This document shows positions 1 to 11,654 of a stretch of 64,000 bases of DNA, one piece after another (the stretch's first letter is position 1; every line of letters starts with the position of its first letter). The position numbers were made by a program, and so were the translations under genes. The DNA is from Tenrec ecaudatus. Lineage: Eukaryota; Chordata; Mammalia; Afrosoricida; Tenrecidae. The stretch covers positions 124,968,086-125,032,085 of the forward strand of contig NC_134537.1 in NCBI RefSeq assembly GCF_050624435.1, given 5' to 3'. The notes beneath the pieces were generated by a model. It made no database searches. It saw nothing but the letters and a program-made list of their open reading frames with translations, and was not told the DNA's origin.

Positions 1-210
1 TGAGCTCCAATGTTCATCGTACTCATGACACCAAAGATTAGGACGCTGCCCAACTCATCTTGGTATTGAATAAATAAATTAATAACACACAATTCCATCA
101 GATTGTTTACTGTTAGTCTCACGTTTCAGATGAGAATTGGATAAATCGTGTTTAAAGTTCACACTGCTTAGAAGCAGAGAAGCCAGGATTGGCGGATCAC
201 AGTCAGTGCT

Positions 211-1165
211 ATTTTTTTTTAATAGATCATTTTATTTGGGGCTCTTAAGAGTTCCTATAACAACCCATACATCAATTTGATTCAGCACATTTGTACATAT
301 GTTGCCATCATTCCAAAACAATTTCTTTCTATTTGAGCCCTTGGTATCAGCTCCTCCTTTTTCCCCTCCCTCTCTACCCTCCCACTATTGTGAACACTTC
401 ATAATTTGTAAATTATTTTAATTTTCATATTTTATACCATTGGTTGTCTCCCTTCACCCACATTTCTATTGTTTATCCCCCTTTGGGGGAAGAGGGTTGT
501 ATGTCGATCATTCTGATTGATTTCTCCTTTCTCTCCTTTCCTCCCCCACCCTCCTTCCCCCTACTCTCATGGTATCCCTACTCTCATTATTGGTCCTGAG
601 GAGTTTATCTGTCCTGTATTCTGAGTGTCAAAAGCTCTTATCTGTATCAGTGTACATGCTTCAATCTAGCCTGATTTGTAAAGTAGAATTGGGGTCATGA
701 GAGTGGGTGTGTGGGGAGGAAGCATTAAAGAACTAGAGGAATGTTGTGTGTTTCATTGGTGCGACACTGCACCCTGGCTGGCTCATCCCTTCCTTGTGAC
801 CCTTCTGTGAGGGGTTGCCCAAGTACCTACAGATCGGCTCTGGGTCTCTGCTCCAACCCCTTCATTCGCATCAAAATTGTTGTTTGTTTGGGGGTCTTCT
901 GATGCCTGATACCTGATCCTGTCAACACCGTGTGATCACATGAGTTGGTATGTTCTTCCATGTGGGTTTTGCTCCTTCCCTGCTCGATGGCCACTTGTTT
1001 AACTTCAAGCCTTTAAGAATCCAGCCACTATATCTTGTACTAAGTGGGCACCATCAGCTTTCTTCACCACATTAGCTTATGCACCCATTTTGTCTTCAGC
1101 TATCTTGTCAGGAAGGTGAGCATCACAGAACACCAGGTTAATAGAGCAAAGTGTTCTTGCATTGA
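211..1165 (-). mobile_element. L1-like 3' end (long 3' UTR family), antisense
   Basis: Opens with a T-run and tcattttatttggggctctt, the complement of the ...gagcccctaataaaatga end that recurs in this window. It then shows agcacatttgtacatatgtt, tggtatcagctcctcc, and, far from the end, catgtgggttttgctcc and agcctttaagaatccag. The same order is seen at 58951-59805. I take it as an afrotherian L1 3' UTR; the family name is not certain. Confidence 0.7.
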
Positions 1166-2420
1166 GGGGGCCTGATGTCCTTCTGCTACCTTAATACTTA
1201 ACCTATACATATATATACATAGATCTATATCCTTATTGTTATATACTAATATATTTACATATGTACATGCCTATGTTGATATCTCTATAAGTGTCTTTTG
1301 CCTCCTAGTTCTTTCATCTACTTCCTTTTACTTTCCTCCTGTCCCATTGTCATGTTTGACCTCCATTTGGCTCGCTGCACATCCTCTTGGCTACATTGCA
1401 CTTGATCGACACCCACCAGGCATTGTAAGGCCCTCTTCACCATTGATTTTAGATCGCTTGTTTTTCCCTTGTCCTGGGTTTGCTGGCTTCCCCTTCCTTT
1501 ACCCCCACTTCCTCCTCTCCCCTGTCCTCCTGGAACCATTGGTCCCATTGTTTTCTCCTCAGGATTGTTTATCCTGACTATCTTATATAGATAGACATGA
1601 AAAAGAAGAAGAAACATCCTATGAATAGTTCCACATCTGTCTGCTGACCCTTATGGATGTTTTCTGATCAGGTCTGATGCAGTACCAAGCCCTGCCCACT
1701 GAGTCCAAAGTCTATTTTCAGAATTCCTTGGGGGTTGCTTTGCTCCCCTTGCTGCTCTGTTGCGCTCCCTTTGTGTTACACCCTGGTGTAGGGGGGTCAG
1801 ACTGGGCACAATTCCCACACTGTCTCCAGTGCTGCTTCCCCACCTCCCACAGTGCTGTAGGTCAGTAAGGAGACATGGTGCCTTCTGGTGGAGCTGACCC
1901 TACGGTCCTTCTGAGCCTTGACTGCTCCGAGCAAGAATGTTGTACTCGAAGCTTGATGGACCAGGATGCTATTCTCCCTCTCCCTCTTAGTTTGCTCTCC
2001 TGTAGTCTGGGAGGACCCGCCACTGTCCCAGGGCTGGATCTTCAGTGCTGTCCTCTGTAGTGTATTCTTCTGGGGAGGGGGTCGACATAGCTGGGATAGG
2101 GGATGCGCCCCCCACCCCCACGCCACATACCTCTGTTAGTTTGCTGCTTCGTGCACGTACGTTGCCCTCAAGATTTGGAGCACCAGGTTGAAGTCTGGTC
2201 TCTCTCTCCCTTTCCTGTGGAGACATGAACAGTACCCTCCCCACGGCGGGTTAGTGCCCTGTTCACCCCTCCCTCCACCCCTTGCCTTTGTTCCTCGCCC
2301 GCACATTTTTTCTTGCCCCGCCCCTTTTGTCCCCTTCTGTTTGTTGGTCCGCTGTGTGCACCATTGGGCTTGGTCTGTCCCCTACGTGTGTGCCTGTCCC
2401 TCAGCTCGTAAATTATGTAT
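1166..2420 (-). repeat. Probable 5'-ward continuation of the antisense L1-like element
   Basis: Continues with no break from the element to its left and is strongly C/T-rich on the plus strand, with long tracts such as ttcctcctctcccctgtcct. No ORF2 peptide was recognised. Short open frames here follow from low complexity rather than coding. Confidence 0.4.
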
Positions 2421-2844
2421 TACTTAGTTTTCTGTGATCCCACAACACAATCAGTGCTTTCAATAACTTCACAGTCTCCAAAGAATAAATACTGGTGAAG
2501 CTTACAATAAACCCACGTGAATATTCTTCCTTTGGATACTAAACCCTGCCTAATCTATTGCAATGGACTCTCCTGACAATTCTGCCTTCGGTTCTCAGTT
2601 ACAGGAATCCATCGCAGTCTTCTCCGCGTGCTGTTCTGTCCTCCGGGCAGCCCCTGAAGATGAGTCAGTGCCACTGCGGATAAAGGCACCCGGAAAAACA
2701 GAGTTGCTAGGTGTAGTCGTGAAATCTGCCAGGTACTAGAGTTCAAAGCATGGCTGACGTTTTGGGAATGTCTACTAATTTCTGAGAAGACACTCAGGAA
2801 TCCTACTCTATGGGTTTGTATTGTGTCAGTAAGTTGGCAAGACA
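2421..2844. other. Intergenic, nothing recognised
   Basis: Between two repeats. An 96-codon minus-strand open frame here has no peptide I recognise and no splice or promoter context. Confidence 0.5.
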
Positions 2845-3068
2845 TTGGGTCATGTTACACTGTGAGGGGCCAGTCCCTAGAGAGGGGCAGCATGCTTGGG
2901 AGAGTGAAGGTCAATGCCAACGAGTTGGATGGACACAGTGGCTGCAACAATGGGCTCAAAGACAACAGCAAGGTGAGGGAGGCACAGGCCCAGGTAGTGT
3001 TTGGTTCTGTTGGACACAGGGTCGCTATGAGTCAGAACCAACTCGATTGCCCCTAACAAGCACAAATT
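2845..3068 (+). mobile_element. RTE-type LINE 3' end
   Basis: Contains the ORF2 terminus pattern (ccagtccctagagagg, gcttgggagagtgaagg) and the tail gtcgctatgagtcagaacc with acaagcaca. Short open frames across it are relics of that terminus. Confidence 0.7.
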
Positions 3069-3429
3069 GACAGAAAATCAGACAGACCTCTGACATGCTG
3101 ATACATTATAGTCCAAAAAAAAAAAATTCCAAAAGACTGGTTCTAAGATTAGGAAGGTAGATTGACATATATTAAAAATCACTGAAGTTTCCAATACCAC
3201 CCAAGATCACCTATAAAAACCTGTGTTTCGATATGGCAACAGAAGGCTGAAAAAATCTAGGAGTGGTGGGATAAGCATGAGATTGTACCAGGGGACTGAC
3301 TTCTAACCTGGCTCCACCTCCCACCAGTTCCACCACTGCATTCTCTCCAAGCCTCCTGGTGGTTGTTATTGCTGCTTCTTTTTTTGTACCCACTACAATC
3401 GAGAATCAACAGAGAGGCCAGCATGATAC

Positions 3430-3851
3430 TGTTAGTCTGGGTAGACTAGAGAAACCAATCTATCGAAACGCCTATGTGTATGAGAAAGAGTTTATATACA
3501 GCAGGAATTGAACACTAAGAAAACATCCCAGCCCCGTCCAGACCAAGTCCATAAGTCCAATATTTAGCCCATATGTCCAATATCAATCTATGAAGTCCTC
3601 TTCAGACTCACGAAACACATGTCATGATGCTGAATGCAGGACAATCACAGGCCAGTGGGTAGAAAGTCTTTGGATCCAGTGGCGCTGTAAGTATCTCAGC
3701 TCTGGCAGTGGTCTCCACGTGGCTTCCCCCACACCCAGGGCTACATCGGGGTAGGTCCATGTGGCTTCTCCTCAGGGATGTCTCGCAGGGAGTCAGCCTT
3801 GTCAGTAGAATATCTCCCAGGGAGTGAACCGAGAGAGAGAATGAGAGACAC

Positions 3852-3940
<89 letters not shown>

Positions 3941-4078
3941 TTTTCCGCCTCCAAGGAGGAAATACCAGTTTTCCCAGAATCCTCAGGGGAAGGCCATGCC
4001 CACACAGAGGCCTCAGTGCCTGTGACCTGATTGACAGACTAGACTCCACCCCTTCACTCCCATCCTCAAATTGACACC
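3430..4078 (-). mobile_element. LTR-like element, antisense copy with GA microsatellite
   Basis: Begins gtctgggtagactagagaaa, the complement of the ...tctctaaagtacccagac end of the copy at 7383-7891. It runs through agaccaagtccataagtcc, aggtccatgtggcttctcc, a GA microsatellite, and ends near accccttcactcccatcctc and attgacacc. Confidence 0.65.
3828..3938 (+). repeat. GA microsatellite
   Basis: About 110 bases of interrupted (GA)n on the plus strand. The longest pure stretch, from about 3888 to 3937, is some 25 repeats. It lies inside an LTR-like element and produces serine-leucine open frames on the minus strand that are not genes. Confidence 0.95.
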
Positions 4079-4298
4079 AGATTATGTAACTACCCCAGAT
4101 ACTGCGAACACTATCAGATGGTGGTCACTGTTTAACTCTCAGCGCCCAATGGTTCATTCTCCTTTGCAATAAGAAGGGAGGCAAATCCATCCCAAGGCCC
4201 GGTGGGTCCTACAGAATCAGACAGTGTCCAGGGAGTCTTGCTCCTTCTGCTCCCTACCCTGATCTTGACAGTCCCTGCACCTGTCAGACATGGTTCTG

Positions 4299-4428
4299 TA
4301 TTTTAAAAAATACATAAATCATTTTATTGGGGCTCTTACAGCGCTTATAACAATCCATACATCAATTGTATCAAGCACATTTGTACATGTGTGGCCATCA
4401 TCATTTTCACAAACTCTTCCCTGTGCCT
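4299..4428 (-). mobile_element. L1-like 3' end, antisense, truncated
   Basis: About 130 bases: aaatcattttattggggctc, atcaagcacatttgtacatg, gtggccatcatcatt. A SINE follows at 4431. Confidence 0.75.
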
Positions 4429-4430
4429 AA

Positions 4431-4634
4431 GAAGCCCTCGTGATATAGTGGATTACACTGGTAGCTGTTCACCTCAAGGTGAGCAGTTCGTACCCACCGG
4501 CCGCTCTGTGGGAGAAAGAAGAGGTTATCTGCTCCCTTCATGTCTCAGAAGCTCGAAGGGGTAGTTTTCCTCTGTCCTACGTCACTACGATTTGGAATCA
4601 ACTCAATGGCAGTGAATTTGATTTGGTTTGGTGT
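4431..4634 (+). repeat. AfroSINE-type SINE
   Basis: Full-length pattern: agccctcgtgatatagtgg head, gagcagttcgtacccacc, gctctgtgggagaaag, and the tail tggaatcaactcaatggcag. It follows directly on an antisense L1-like 3' end. This copy shows the consensus order well and can serve as the local reference. Confidence 0.88.
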
Positions 4635-5079
4635 TTCTGTGCCTGAAAGATCTCTTCCCAGCCATCTCTCTTTTTCAACAGTAGACTGTCTATACTTCAA
4701 GGTTTCCCTGAACTGTGACTTCCTCAAGGAAATCCCACTTACCCACTTCCATTTCTTTTCACCTAGCATCTTTCAAAACACTGTGACTTACCCACGTGGC
4801 AGGAATCTTGGTGCATTATGTTTCCTGGTAAGCCAGCATTGGCATAGTACATAGTTAGTGATGGATAAATATTGATTTGTTCAATGAGTGAGTGAATGAT
4901 TCAGAGTACAACAGCGGAAAGGCCATTTATAGGCAAATGCAAGTCTAAACCGAGGTGACCAGAAAGGCTCAAGTTTGTTCGAGTGCCTTGGACTAAATGG
5001 AATCCAGGGGCTGGTTCTGCAGAAAGCAAAACAGGCTACCACTAAGTCTGGTTTTTGGTTTTATTAAAACAAACAAACA

Positions 5080-5265
5080 AACCAACCATAAAACCCTCTC
5101 TGTCCTCGAGTCAATGTTGACTCATGGCCCCCTGTGGATGCCAGAGACTAACTTAGTTTACGGGCATAGAAAGCCCACTCTTTCTCCCATGGAGCTGCTG
5201 GTGGTTTTGAACTGCCGACCAGGCAGATCGCAGCTCAACGAGGAACCACGATGACACCAGGGCTT
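5080..5265 (-). repeat. AfroSINE-type SINE
   Basis: Antisense copy: tail first (gtcaatgttgactcatggc), then ctgctggtggttttgaactg and the head complement ccagggct at the right end. Confidence 0.85.
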
Positions 5266-6344
5266 AAAACGTAAGTCAAATCCCAATACATTTTGGCTAA
5301 ATTCCTCCTCGGCGACGTCCCCGGGCAGCACAGGTGCAGTGCTGGGGCGGGGTTTCAGCGGCCAGGAGAACTCACTCCCTCCTGACTAAGTCACTAAAGC
5401 AATTGCTCTTGTTCTTGGGATTCTGTCTCTGTCTCAGTTCACCCACGGAGTTCAGAAGCAGTTGATGGTCAACCTTGGAATTCCAAATAACAGTTCTTGG
5501 TAGTACGCAAGGATTCCAGGAGGGGTCAGCACACTTTAGAACCCATTTTCCCAACCAGCTGTGGTCACCCCTCTGTGAGCCCCGCCCTTGGGCTGCAGGG
5601 AAGAAGTAAAGGGCAAAGAGCTTCTGATTAATTGAGAGGGACATGTCTGCTTTAGTAAAGTCACCTTTACTAAAGTGTGGGGATGGAGTAGCTAGTCTGG
5701 TTACAGGATGGTGTCAAATCTAGGGCCCTGGAACCTGTGGAGGCACAAAGAGCACCCCAAACCCCGAGGGGACATTGTGACAGCATGTTCTGTGTTGACG
5801 TGTCCTCTTTCTCAGTGCCCAGGTAAATGGTATTTTCCTGCCTCTCTGTAGTTACTTCTCATCCCCAGAATGTAACTGGCTGTCCCAGGCTTAGCATTTT
5901 AGAGGGAAAAAATGAGGCCCATTGGCCCATTCTCTTCAGTTCCTACGTCATCCTACAGGCCCCACTCAAACCAGCCAGGGCTCTGGGACACTGGTCGGGA
6001 CAGGCTGCTGCAGGGCTATGTTACCAGGCAGGAAATACGCTGCCCTGGTGCATTTGGGGTAAAAGATCGATTGTTCCTTACCTTGGATACCTAACAAGGC
6101 TTTCCTCCCTCGGGAATTTCCGGTTGATAAAATTAAGCATGTGGAGCCTTTCTCCTTTTCTCAAATCCTATTATTAGGGAGACACCTGCTTGGGTAATTA
6201 AGTGCTGGAAGACGAACACTGGTTAGTCCTCACCTGGAGCATTTTCCAGCCCTTACAAGCCTTCCTGCAGGACGCAGGACGCGGGTCGCCAGGAAGCAAG
6301 TTCTTGCACCCAGCACAACACTCAGCTCTAGAGTCTTAGACATT
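5266..6344. other. Intergenic, nothing recognised
   Basis: Unique-looking DNA of moderate GC with several overlapping open frames under 120 codons on both strands, none with a recognisable peptide. Confidence 0.5.
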
Positions 6345-6845
6345 GTGGTAGTTGCCTCATCGCCTGTCAACTTGCCAAGGGGTGGATCTAGCCTATCAAG
6401 CAGGTTGCAGCTTGATGATCTCATTTGGAGGCAAGAAGAAGGTAAGTCGCTCATTGGAGGGCAGACACATGCTCGGCTTCGTCTTCCTGTTGACAAGCCA
6501 GATGTGCTGTGCTGATGGAGCCAGAGCCCTGGGGCTGGAGGAGCCATGTAGAGACCAACACCAATGCTGAGATGCTTCCACTACCACTGGATCCACAAGA
6601 CTTTCCACCCACTGGCCCGTGATCTTTCTCCCTGAATTTGGTGTCCTTGCTTGTGCTGCATGAGTCTGAAGAATTTATAGCCTGGTAATGGACATATGGG
6701 CTAATGTCGGATTTATGGACTTAACCTGGACTGGGCTGGAATGCTTTCTTAATGTACAATTACTCCTTGACGTAAAGTTCTCTCTTATATACATATGAGG
6801 GTCTATGAATTTGTTTCTTTAGTCTACCCAGGATAGTACAATCCT
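6345..6845 (+). mobile_element. LTR-like element
   Basis: Begins tgtcaacttgccaaggggtg, passes ggagccatgtagagaccaac, gacatatgggctaatgtcgg and ctttcttaatgtac, and ends gtttctttagtctacccagg. Aligned in outline with 7383-7891 and, reversed, with 3430-4078. Confidence 0.65.
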
Positions 6846-7114
6846 CTATGAGAGTAAGTCCAAAATATGGCTCGTAGGGTACCAGTTCATACTTGCATGG
6901 GCTTATTGCAAGCAAACCATGTCTAACCGTGTCTCTGGGACTGCTGCGAGGCTGCAGACAAGTTCTCCCAGTAGTGGACTTGCCTTAGTCTCATTGGGGA
7001 GCCTTCAAAAAAGGTCCAATCAAAACGGCAGCTTCTGAGGTATTTGCTGGGCCACTTACATTCAAGGCACAGGGGTCAACTCAGAAGGGTCGGTGACTGT
7101 TTTAGGGGGAGTCC

Positions 7115-7312
7115 TAGGGGTAGCTCTGGTGGTATAGTGGGTTACAGTTGGGAGGGTAGCCACCAGTTCAGCAGTTCTAACCCACCAGCCGCTCTGCAGG
7201 AGAAAGTGAGGCTTTCTGCTCCTGTAGTTACAGCCTTGGAAATTCCAAGGAGCAGCTCTACTCTGTCCTGTATGCCCACTTGGAATCAGAATTACCTTAA
7301 CGGCAGTGAGTT
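7115..7312 (+). repeat. AfroSINE-type SINE
   Basis: Head tagctctggtggtatagtgg, centre aacccaccagccgctctgc, tail cttggaatcagaattacct with aacggcagtgagttt. An open frame through it is not a gene. Confidence 0.88.
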
Positions 7313-7351
7313 TAATTTTCCTGCTGATGTAGTTGTTAAGGGGGCAATGTT

Positions 7352-8025
7352 TTATTATTATCATTAATCATTTTATTGGGGTTGTTAGTTTATTGTGTCA
7401 ACCTGGCTGATAAACACATGGGGTTAATTGAAGGGCGGAGGGATAAATGGCTCAGTGAGCCTCGCCTTTCGAGTTCTCGGGTCTCTTGCTTTCTGATGGT
7501 CAGACCAGGGTGCAGCTGCCTTAGCCAGTTCCCTGCTTCAGCTGGCAAAGCTCACTTTCTGCAAGATATCTCTGAGAAGAAGCCACATGGACCTACCCCG
7601 ATGCAGCCCTGGGTGCTGGAGCAGCCACGTGGAGACCCTGCCAGTGCTGAGATGCTTACACGTTCACTGACTCGGCTTTCCTCATGCAGTCGGCATCATT
7701 GCGTCTGTTTTGTGAGATGGAGGAGGACTTTGTGGACTGGTGTCAGACATATGGGCTAATGTTGGACTTGTGGGTTTGGGCAGCACTGGGTTGGGATGTT
7801 TGCTTGATGTGCACTTAACCCTTTATATAAAACTCTCTCTTATACATGAGTTTCTGTGGATTTGTTTCTCTAAAGTACCCAGACTAACACAGGGGGCTTT
7901 TACAAATCTTATGACAATTCATTATTCAATTGTATTAAGCACACTTGTGCATATGTTGCCACCAACATTTCCAAAACATTTTCTTTCTACTTGAGCCCGT
8001 GGTATCAGCTCCTCTTTTTTCCTAA
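7352..8025 (-). mobile_element. L1-like 3' end, antisense, split by an LTR-like element
   Basis: Left part (7352-7382) reads aatcattttattgggg; right part (7892-8025) resumes with gggcttttacaaatcttatg, attaagcacacttgtgcat and gtggtatcagctcctc. The insertion at 7383-7891 separates halves that are continuous in other copies. Confidence 0.75.
7383..7891 (+). mobile_element. LTR-like element with defined ends, nested
   Basis: About 509 bases, TGTTAG at the left and CTAACACA at the right (inverted ends TGTTAG and TGTGTTAG), splitting an antisense L1-like 3' end. It contains ctttatataaaactctctc near 7830, a TATA-like motif. This copy fixes the ends of the family. TG...CA ends suggest an LTR, but I cannot name the family. 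Confidence 0.68.
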
Positions 8026-8065
8026 AAGGCAAAGGATGATCATGGGATCTTATTATGAAAAAAGG

Positions 8066-8264
8066 AAACTCACTGTCATCCAGTCCAGGCTGACTCACAG
8101 TGACTCTCTAAGACATGGTAGAACTGGCCCCTGTGAATTGTCAAGACTTCAACTCTTTACGGGAGTAGAAAGTCCTGCCTTTCTTCCGGCTGAAGCTGGT
8201 GGTTTTGAACTTCGCACCTTGCAGTTTGCACTGCAATGCATAAGCACCAAGCCACAAGGACTTC
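8066..8264 (-). repeat. AfroSINE-type SINE
   Basis: Antisense: aaactcactgtcatccagtc tail, agctggtggttttgaactt, ending near agccacaagg. It lies 3' of an interrupted L1-like 3' end. Confidence 0.85.
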
Positions 8265-8429
8265 TCTTATTATGAAGAAGCTTTACTAAAGTTTAAATGA
8301 GCATTAGTAAAAAATACAAAATCCCTGAAAGTTGTCTGAGGAAGTTTTTTCCCCTTGAGAACCATGAGCCTGCTCACTCTTCAAGGGGCCTGGGGTTGTC
8401 GTAGGAGAATTCTGTTGTGAAACCTTACC

Positions 8430-8735
8430 TTCTGTCCTTCCTCCCTTTCACACTTCCTTTGTTCCCAGACCCAAAGGCCAGTTCCAGGAACACAGGTGGA
8501 GTCCTTCGAGGATGCCAAGACAGGAGTGAAGGGTGTCGCTCCCAGTCCACAGCAATTGTTGGGAGGAGGGTGAGCGGGATGGGAAGGCCGCCTTCAGAAG
8601 AGTATGGACCTAGACCGAGGAGGTATTGCGAACAACAGCTTTACATTTTGATAGTTTTGCTTGGAAAGGTTTCTGTAATTTTACAGCAATGCTTTTTTAC
8701 TTACCCTCTCATGTTCCTTTAAAAATGAACACTTG
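8430..8735 (+). pseudogene. Mariner transposase C-terminal fossil
   Basis: A plus-strand reading with frameshifts shows a degraded FxxxPRPKGQF segment, the usual FFLFPKLK of mariner transposases, then RLQKSMDLDRG, the LQKCIDLDG C-terminal motif, and a tail ending in YCEQQLYIL. The same nucleotide pattern recurs at about 63060-63420. It is a relic with no functional frame. Confidence 0.6.
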
Positions 8736-8849
8736 TCAGTTCCTCTTGTTAGAAAAAGTCACGTTTATTTTAGGGGAAAAGTAAGAACAGGTAACCTCAA
8801 GTACGAAAATCAAAACGATCCATAATCTGAGAATCCAGCAATAACAACA

Positions 8850-9042
8850 ACAAACGCTCATTGCCATCGCTTGGGCACTGACTTATAGCAGCCCTACGGG
8901 GCGGAGAGTAGAATGACCCGCTTGAGCTCCGGAGGCTGTGAATCATTCCCAAGGCCAAGCCTCCGCTCTCTTCCCTGGAATGACCGGGGAGGCTAAGAGC
9001 CGGCCTCGCAGCGAGCAGCCCACAGTTCACCCAATACACCAT
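8850..9042 (-). repeat. AfroSINE-type SINE, diverged
   Basis: Antisense with cattgccatcgcttgggcac, gcagccctacggggc and agcagcccacagttcaccc; the middle is diverged and CpG-bearing. Confidence 0.65.
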
Positions 9043-10185
9043 TTCTGCTCTTTCTTTTCAGTATACGTTTGTGTGGGGTTCGTGTTTTGTTTTATAGAAC
9101 ATGATCATATTATATCTACTATTTGGGAGTTTACTGGTTTCCCCCGCAACAAAACACATGGGCCGTTTCCCCCTGTTCTCACTGTCCCTCTATGAGCGGA
9201 CTTAGGTCACTGCCTGACTGTGACTTAGAAATACCGCCTGTCGGGGTTGGGGGTTCGGGCCTCCTTGGGGTGGGCCCGCACACACGCACCACAAACAGTT
9301 ATGATCCTCAGTCAAGCAAACCGGAGAACAGTGAATGACGGAGACTCCGCCTTCCGGGAGGGGACTCACCTGGGCCGCTGGCTTTGTGGAGAGCCCAAGA
9401 CAGTCACCAGTGACTTCTCTTTCACTTCCGAAAGCAGTTTCTCCACTTTTCTCCAATTAGGCATCTGAGTGGCAGGCGCTGGGATTGGGGGTGGGGAGTA
9501 GGGGGTGTGGGGGGTGTTGTTACAGTGGTATCCTGCCAGAGCAAGATGCCAGACACCTATGCCTGGTAGGGCCTTCTAATCTGGGCAGATCTGGGGACCC
9601 CAAAAAACGTCCATTTAAAACCAGATGAGCTATGCAAATCCTCCCAAGACCTTTTGCACTACATCAAAAAGAGGAAACCCCTCATGGAGATGGACTGGCA
9701 CAGTGGGTCCCCAAGGGCTCCGACAGAGGGAATTGGGGAGGAAGCAACTGCCAGGCGCCCAACACCAGCAGGGTCGCTGCTGCAGGGCCACCCTGCTGCC
9801 CACCTCTGCCCACAGCCCTTCCACCAGGCCCTGGTCATCGGAGGCCCAGAGCCTTGTGTGGCCATCACGCTCACGGGGGGGGGGGGGGGGGATGAGGGGG
9901 GTTGGGGGTTGGGGGGTGGCAGGAATGGTGCCCTCTCCACCACAGAGTTTCTGCAGGATTTCATTTTGTTTCTCTCTGTCCCCCTGGGCTAAGTACAAGA
10001 AAACCTTTCCTTCCTCCCAACTGGGTCCCTGTGTGAAAACATAAAGAAAGGCTCATTGTCCTGAAGTCACTCAGCCTGTCCGACCACTTTGTACCCTTCA
10101 GTCCCCTCCGGGATTGAGTCCCAACAGCCTCTTTAGAAGTGAGGGCAGCATGATGCATGCATGGAAGCTCCTGCCAACCTCTCCT
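9043..10185. other. Intergenic, GC-rich, no gene recognised
   Basis: Locally GC-rich and G-rich, with open frames in most phases at 9625-10044, the signature of composition rather than coding. Holds the G-run at 9875. CpG is not dense enough to call an island. Confidence 0.5.
9875..9919 (+). repeat. G-run with quadruplex potential
   Basis: Seventeen consecutive G (9875-9891), then runs of six, five and six G separated by short spacers. Such clustered G-runs can fold into a G-quadruplex. Length polymorphism or sequencing error in the 17-G run is likely. Confidence 0.85.
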
Positions 10186-10402
10186 CAGAGGCCACCCTGG
10201 CTCCCTCTGGGGAGGGACCCCCAGATCAGAGGCCACCCTGGCTCCCTCTGGGGAGGGACCCCCTGGATCAGAGGCCACCTTGGCTGTCTCTGGGGAGGGA
10301 CCCCCTGGATCAGAGGCCACCCTGGCTGCCTCTGGGGAGGGACCCCCAGATCAGAGGCCACCCTGGCTCCCTCTGGGGAGGGACCCCCCTGGATCAGAGG
10401 CT
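10186..10402 (+). repeat. 42-bp minisatellite, five units
   Basis: Five tandem units of 41, 42, 42, 41 and 43 bases (starts 10186, 10227, 10269, 10311, 10352), then a partial sixth. The core is ccaccctggctccctctggg then gagggaccccc. Units alternate in ending agat or tggat. GC-rich, intergenic. Confidence 0.92.
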
Positions 10403-11654
10403 GTTTAGCCAGCACTCTCACATAAGCTTGGCACAAGAACAACATCACTCACCGCCTGGGCCCAGGGAGAAGACGAACTCAGGGAAAAAATAAAATATGG
10501 TGGGCAATGGTTGAGAGCGTGCATTGATGGCAGGGCATGCGCTCCAAGAATTTTAAGAATTCGCAGAAAAAAATCTATTTGTTGCCCATTAATTTGCCTT
10601 TCCTTGGAGTCAGGCTCTTGTGGCGATTTCTCATTGATTTGGGAGGACATCCACAATGATTTCATGGACGGTGGATACAGATTTGTAGAAGCAGATTTCT
10701 GATAGTGTTTGTAAACGTTGTCTTATTGGTTTTTACCATTCGAGCTGAAGTTTACATTATAAACATTCTTTTTTGAAGTAGAAACTTTTCGGCAAGAGGG
10801 AAAGGTGATATTGTACCACCGCCTTCAGCTGAAGCAACGGGAAGGGCAGCGGGTCTTGGAGATGAAGCGACTGCTGCTTTCCCAAATCACTGCCAGCCTG
10901 ACGGTTCTCCAGCCTTCCCTTGCATTACTATTTCATGAGAATGGGGGTCTGGGGAAGGGGACCCTAAAACTCCGGATGACGTCCCACACCGGCTCATTAC
11001 TCTGAAGAGGACAAGACAAATAGAAATAATTGCTATTTTAAAATTATTTCCAATAATAAATCATATTCTTATTTTCCTAAAGAAACTATATTGCAGCAAA
11101 ATTAAACAGACTTAATATCCAAGAAAAAGGCTTTCACACACAAGACTTCCAGTCTGTATATGCACAGTGATTTTGTGAAGTGTCTGTTGGGTTGGTTCTG
11201 ATTTGCAGTGACCGTAAGGACACAGAATGGACACAGAATGAGACTCCTGGCCGGCCCTCTGCCTCCTCACACCGGCACTGTATCTAAGCCCGTTGTGCTG
11301 TTCTGTGTAGTCGAGGGCCTTCTCCGTTCTGCTGACCTTCAGCTGTTCTCCAGCAAACAAAGGGCCACTCCTGATAGCAGCCCAGAATACGCGAGATGGG
11401 GTCTCACCATCCGGGGTTCTGGGGAGTATGCTGGCAGGACTGCCTCTGAGAGGTGTGCATTCTTCTGGTAGTCTATGGTTGTGATGGCAGTTAATCTTCT
11501 TGAAACGTGCTTATTGAATATCTTTCCTTTGTCCATTCATGCCTGATGTACTAGATAAAATTAGATTCAGTGTGTTTTCATTTATATGTATGATGTTACG
11601 TGTGTGATTTCATTAATGTCTGGAAATTATATATGGCTAAAGAATTGTGTAAAG
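10403..11654. other. Intergenic, nothing recognised
   Basis: No repeat family or gene recognised between the minisatellite and the LTR-like element. The open frames are short and overlap on opposite strands. Confidence 0.5.

Noticed and set aside
1236..2427. Several ORFs of 60-113 codons on both strands
   Set aside because: They lie in the pyrimidine-rich antisense L1-like region, where bias keeps frames open.
3741..4049. Minus-strand frames rich in Ser-Leu repeats
   Set aside because: They are translations of a GA microsatellite inside an LTR-like element.
4431..4634. tRNA-like head of the SINEs considered as a tRNA gene
   Set aside because: Only a diverged promoter-like head is present, followed by the SINE body; no complete cloverleaf.
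9625..10044. 139-codon plus-strand ORF and overlapping minus-strand ORFs of 101-122 codons
   Set aside because: Open in nearly all frames because of GC- and G-rich composition; no recognisable peptide and a 17-G run inside.
10114..10493. Repeat-containing ORFs in all three plus frames and one minus frame
   Set aside because: They arise from the 42-bp minisatellite; unit lengths of 41-43 do not keep one frame.
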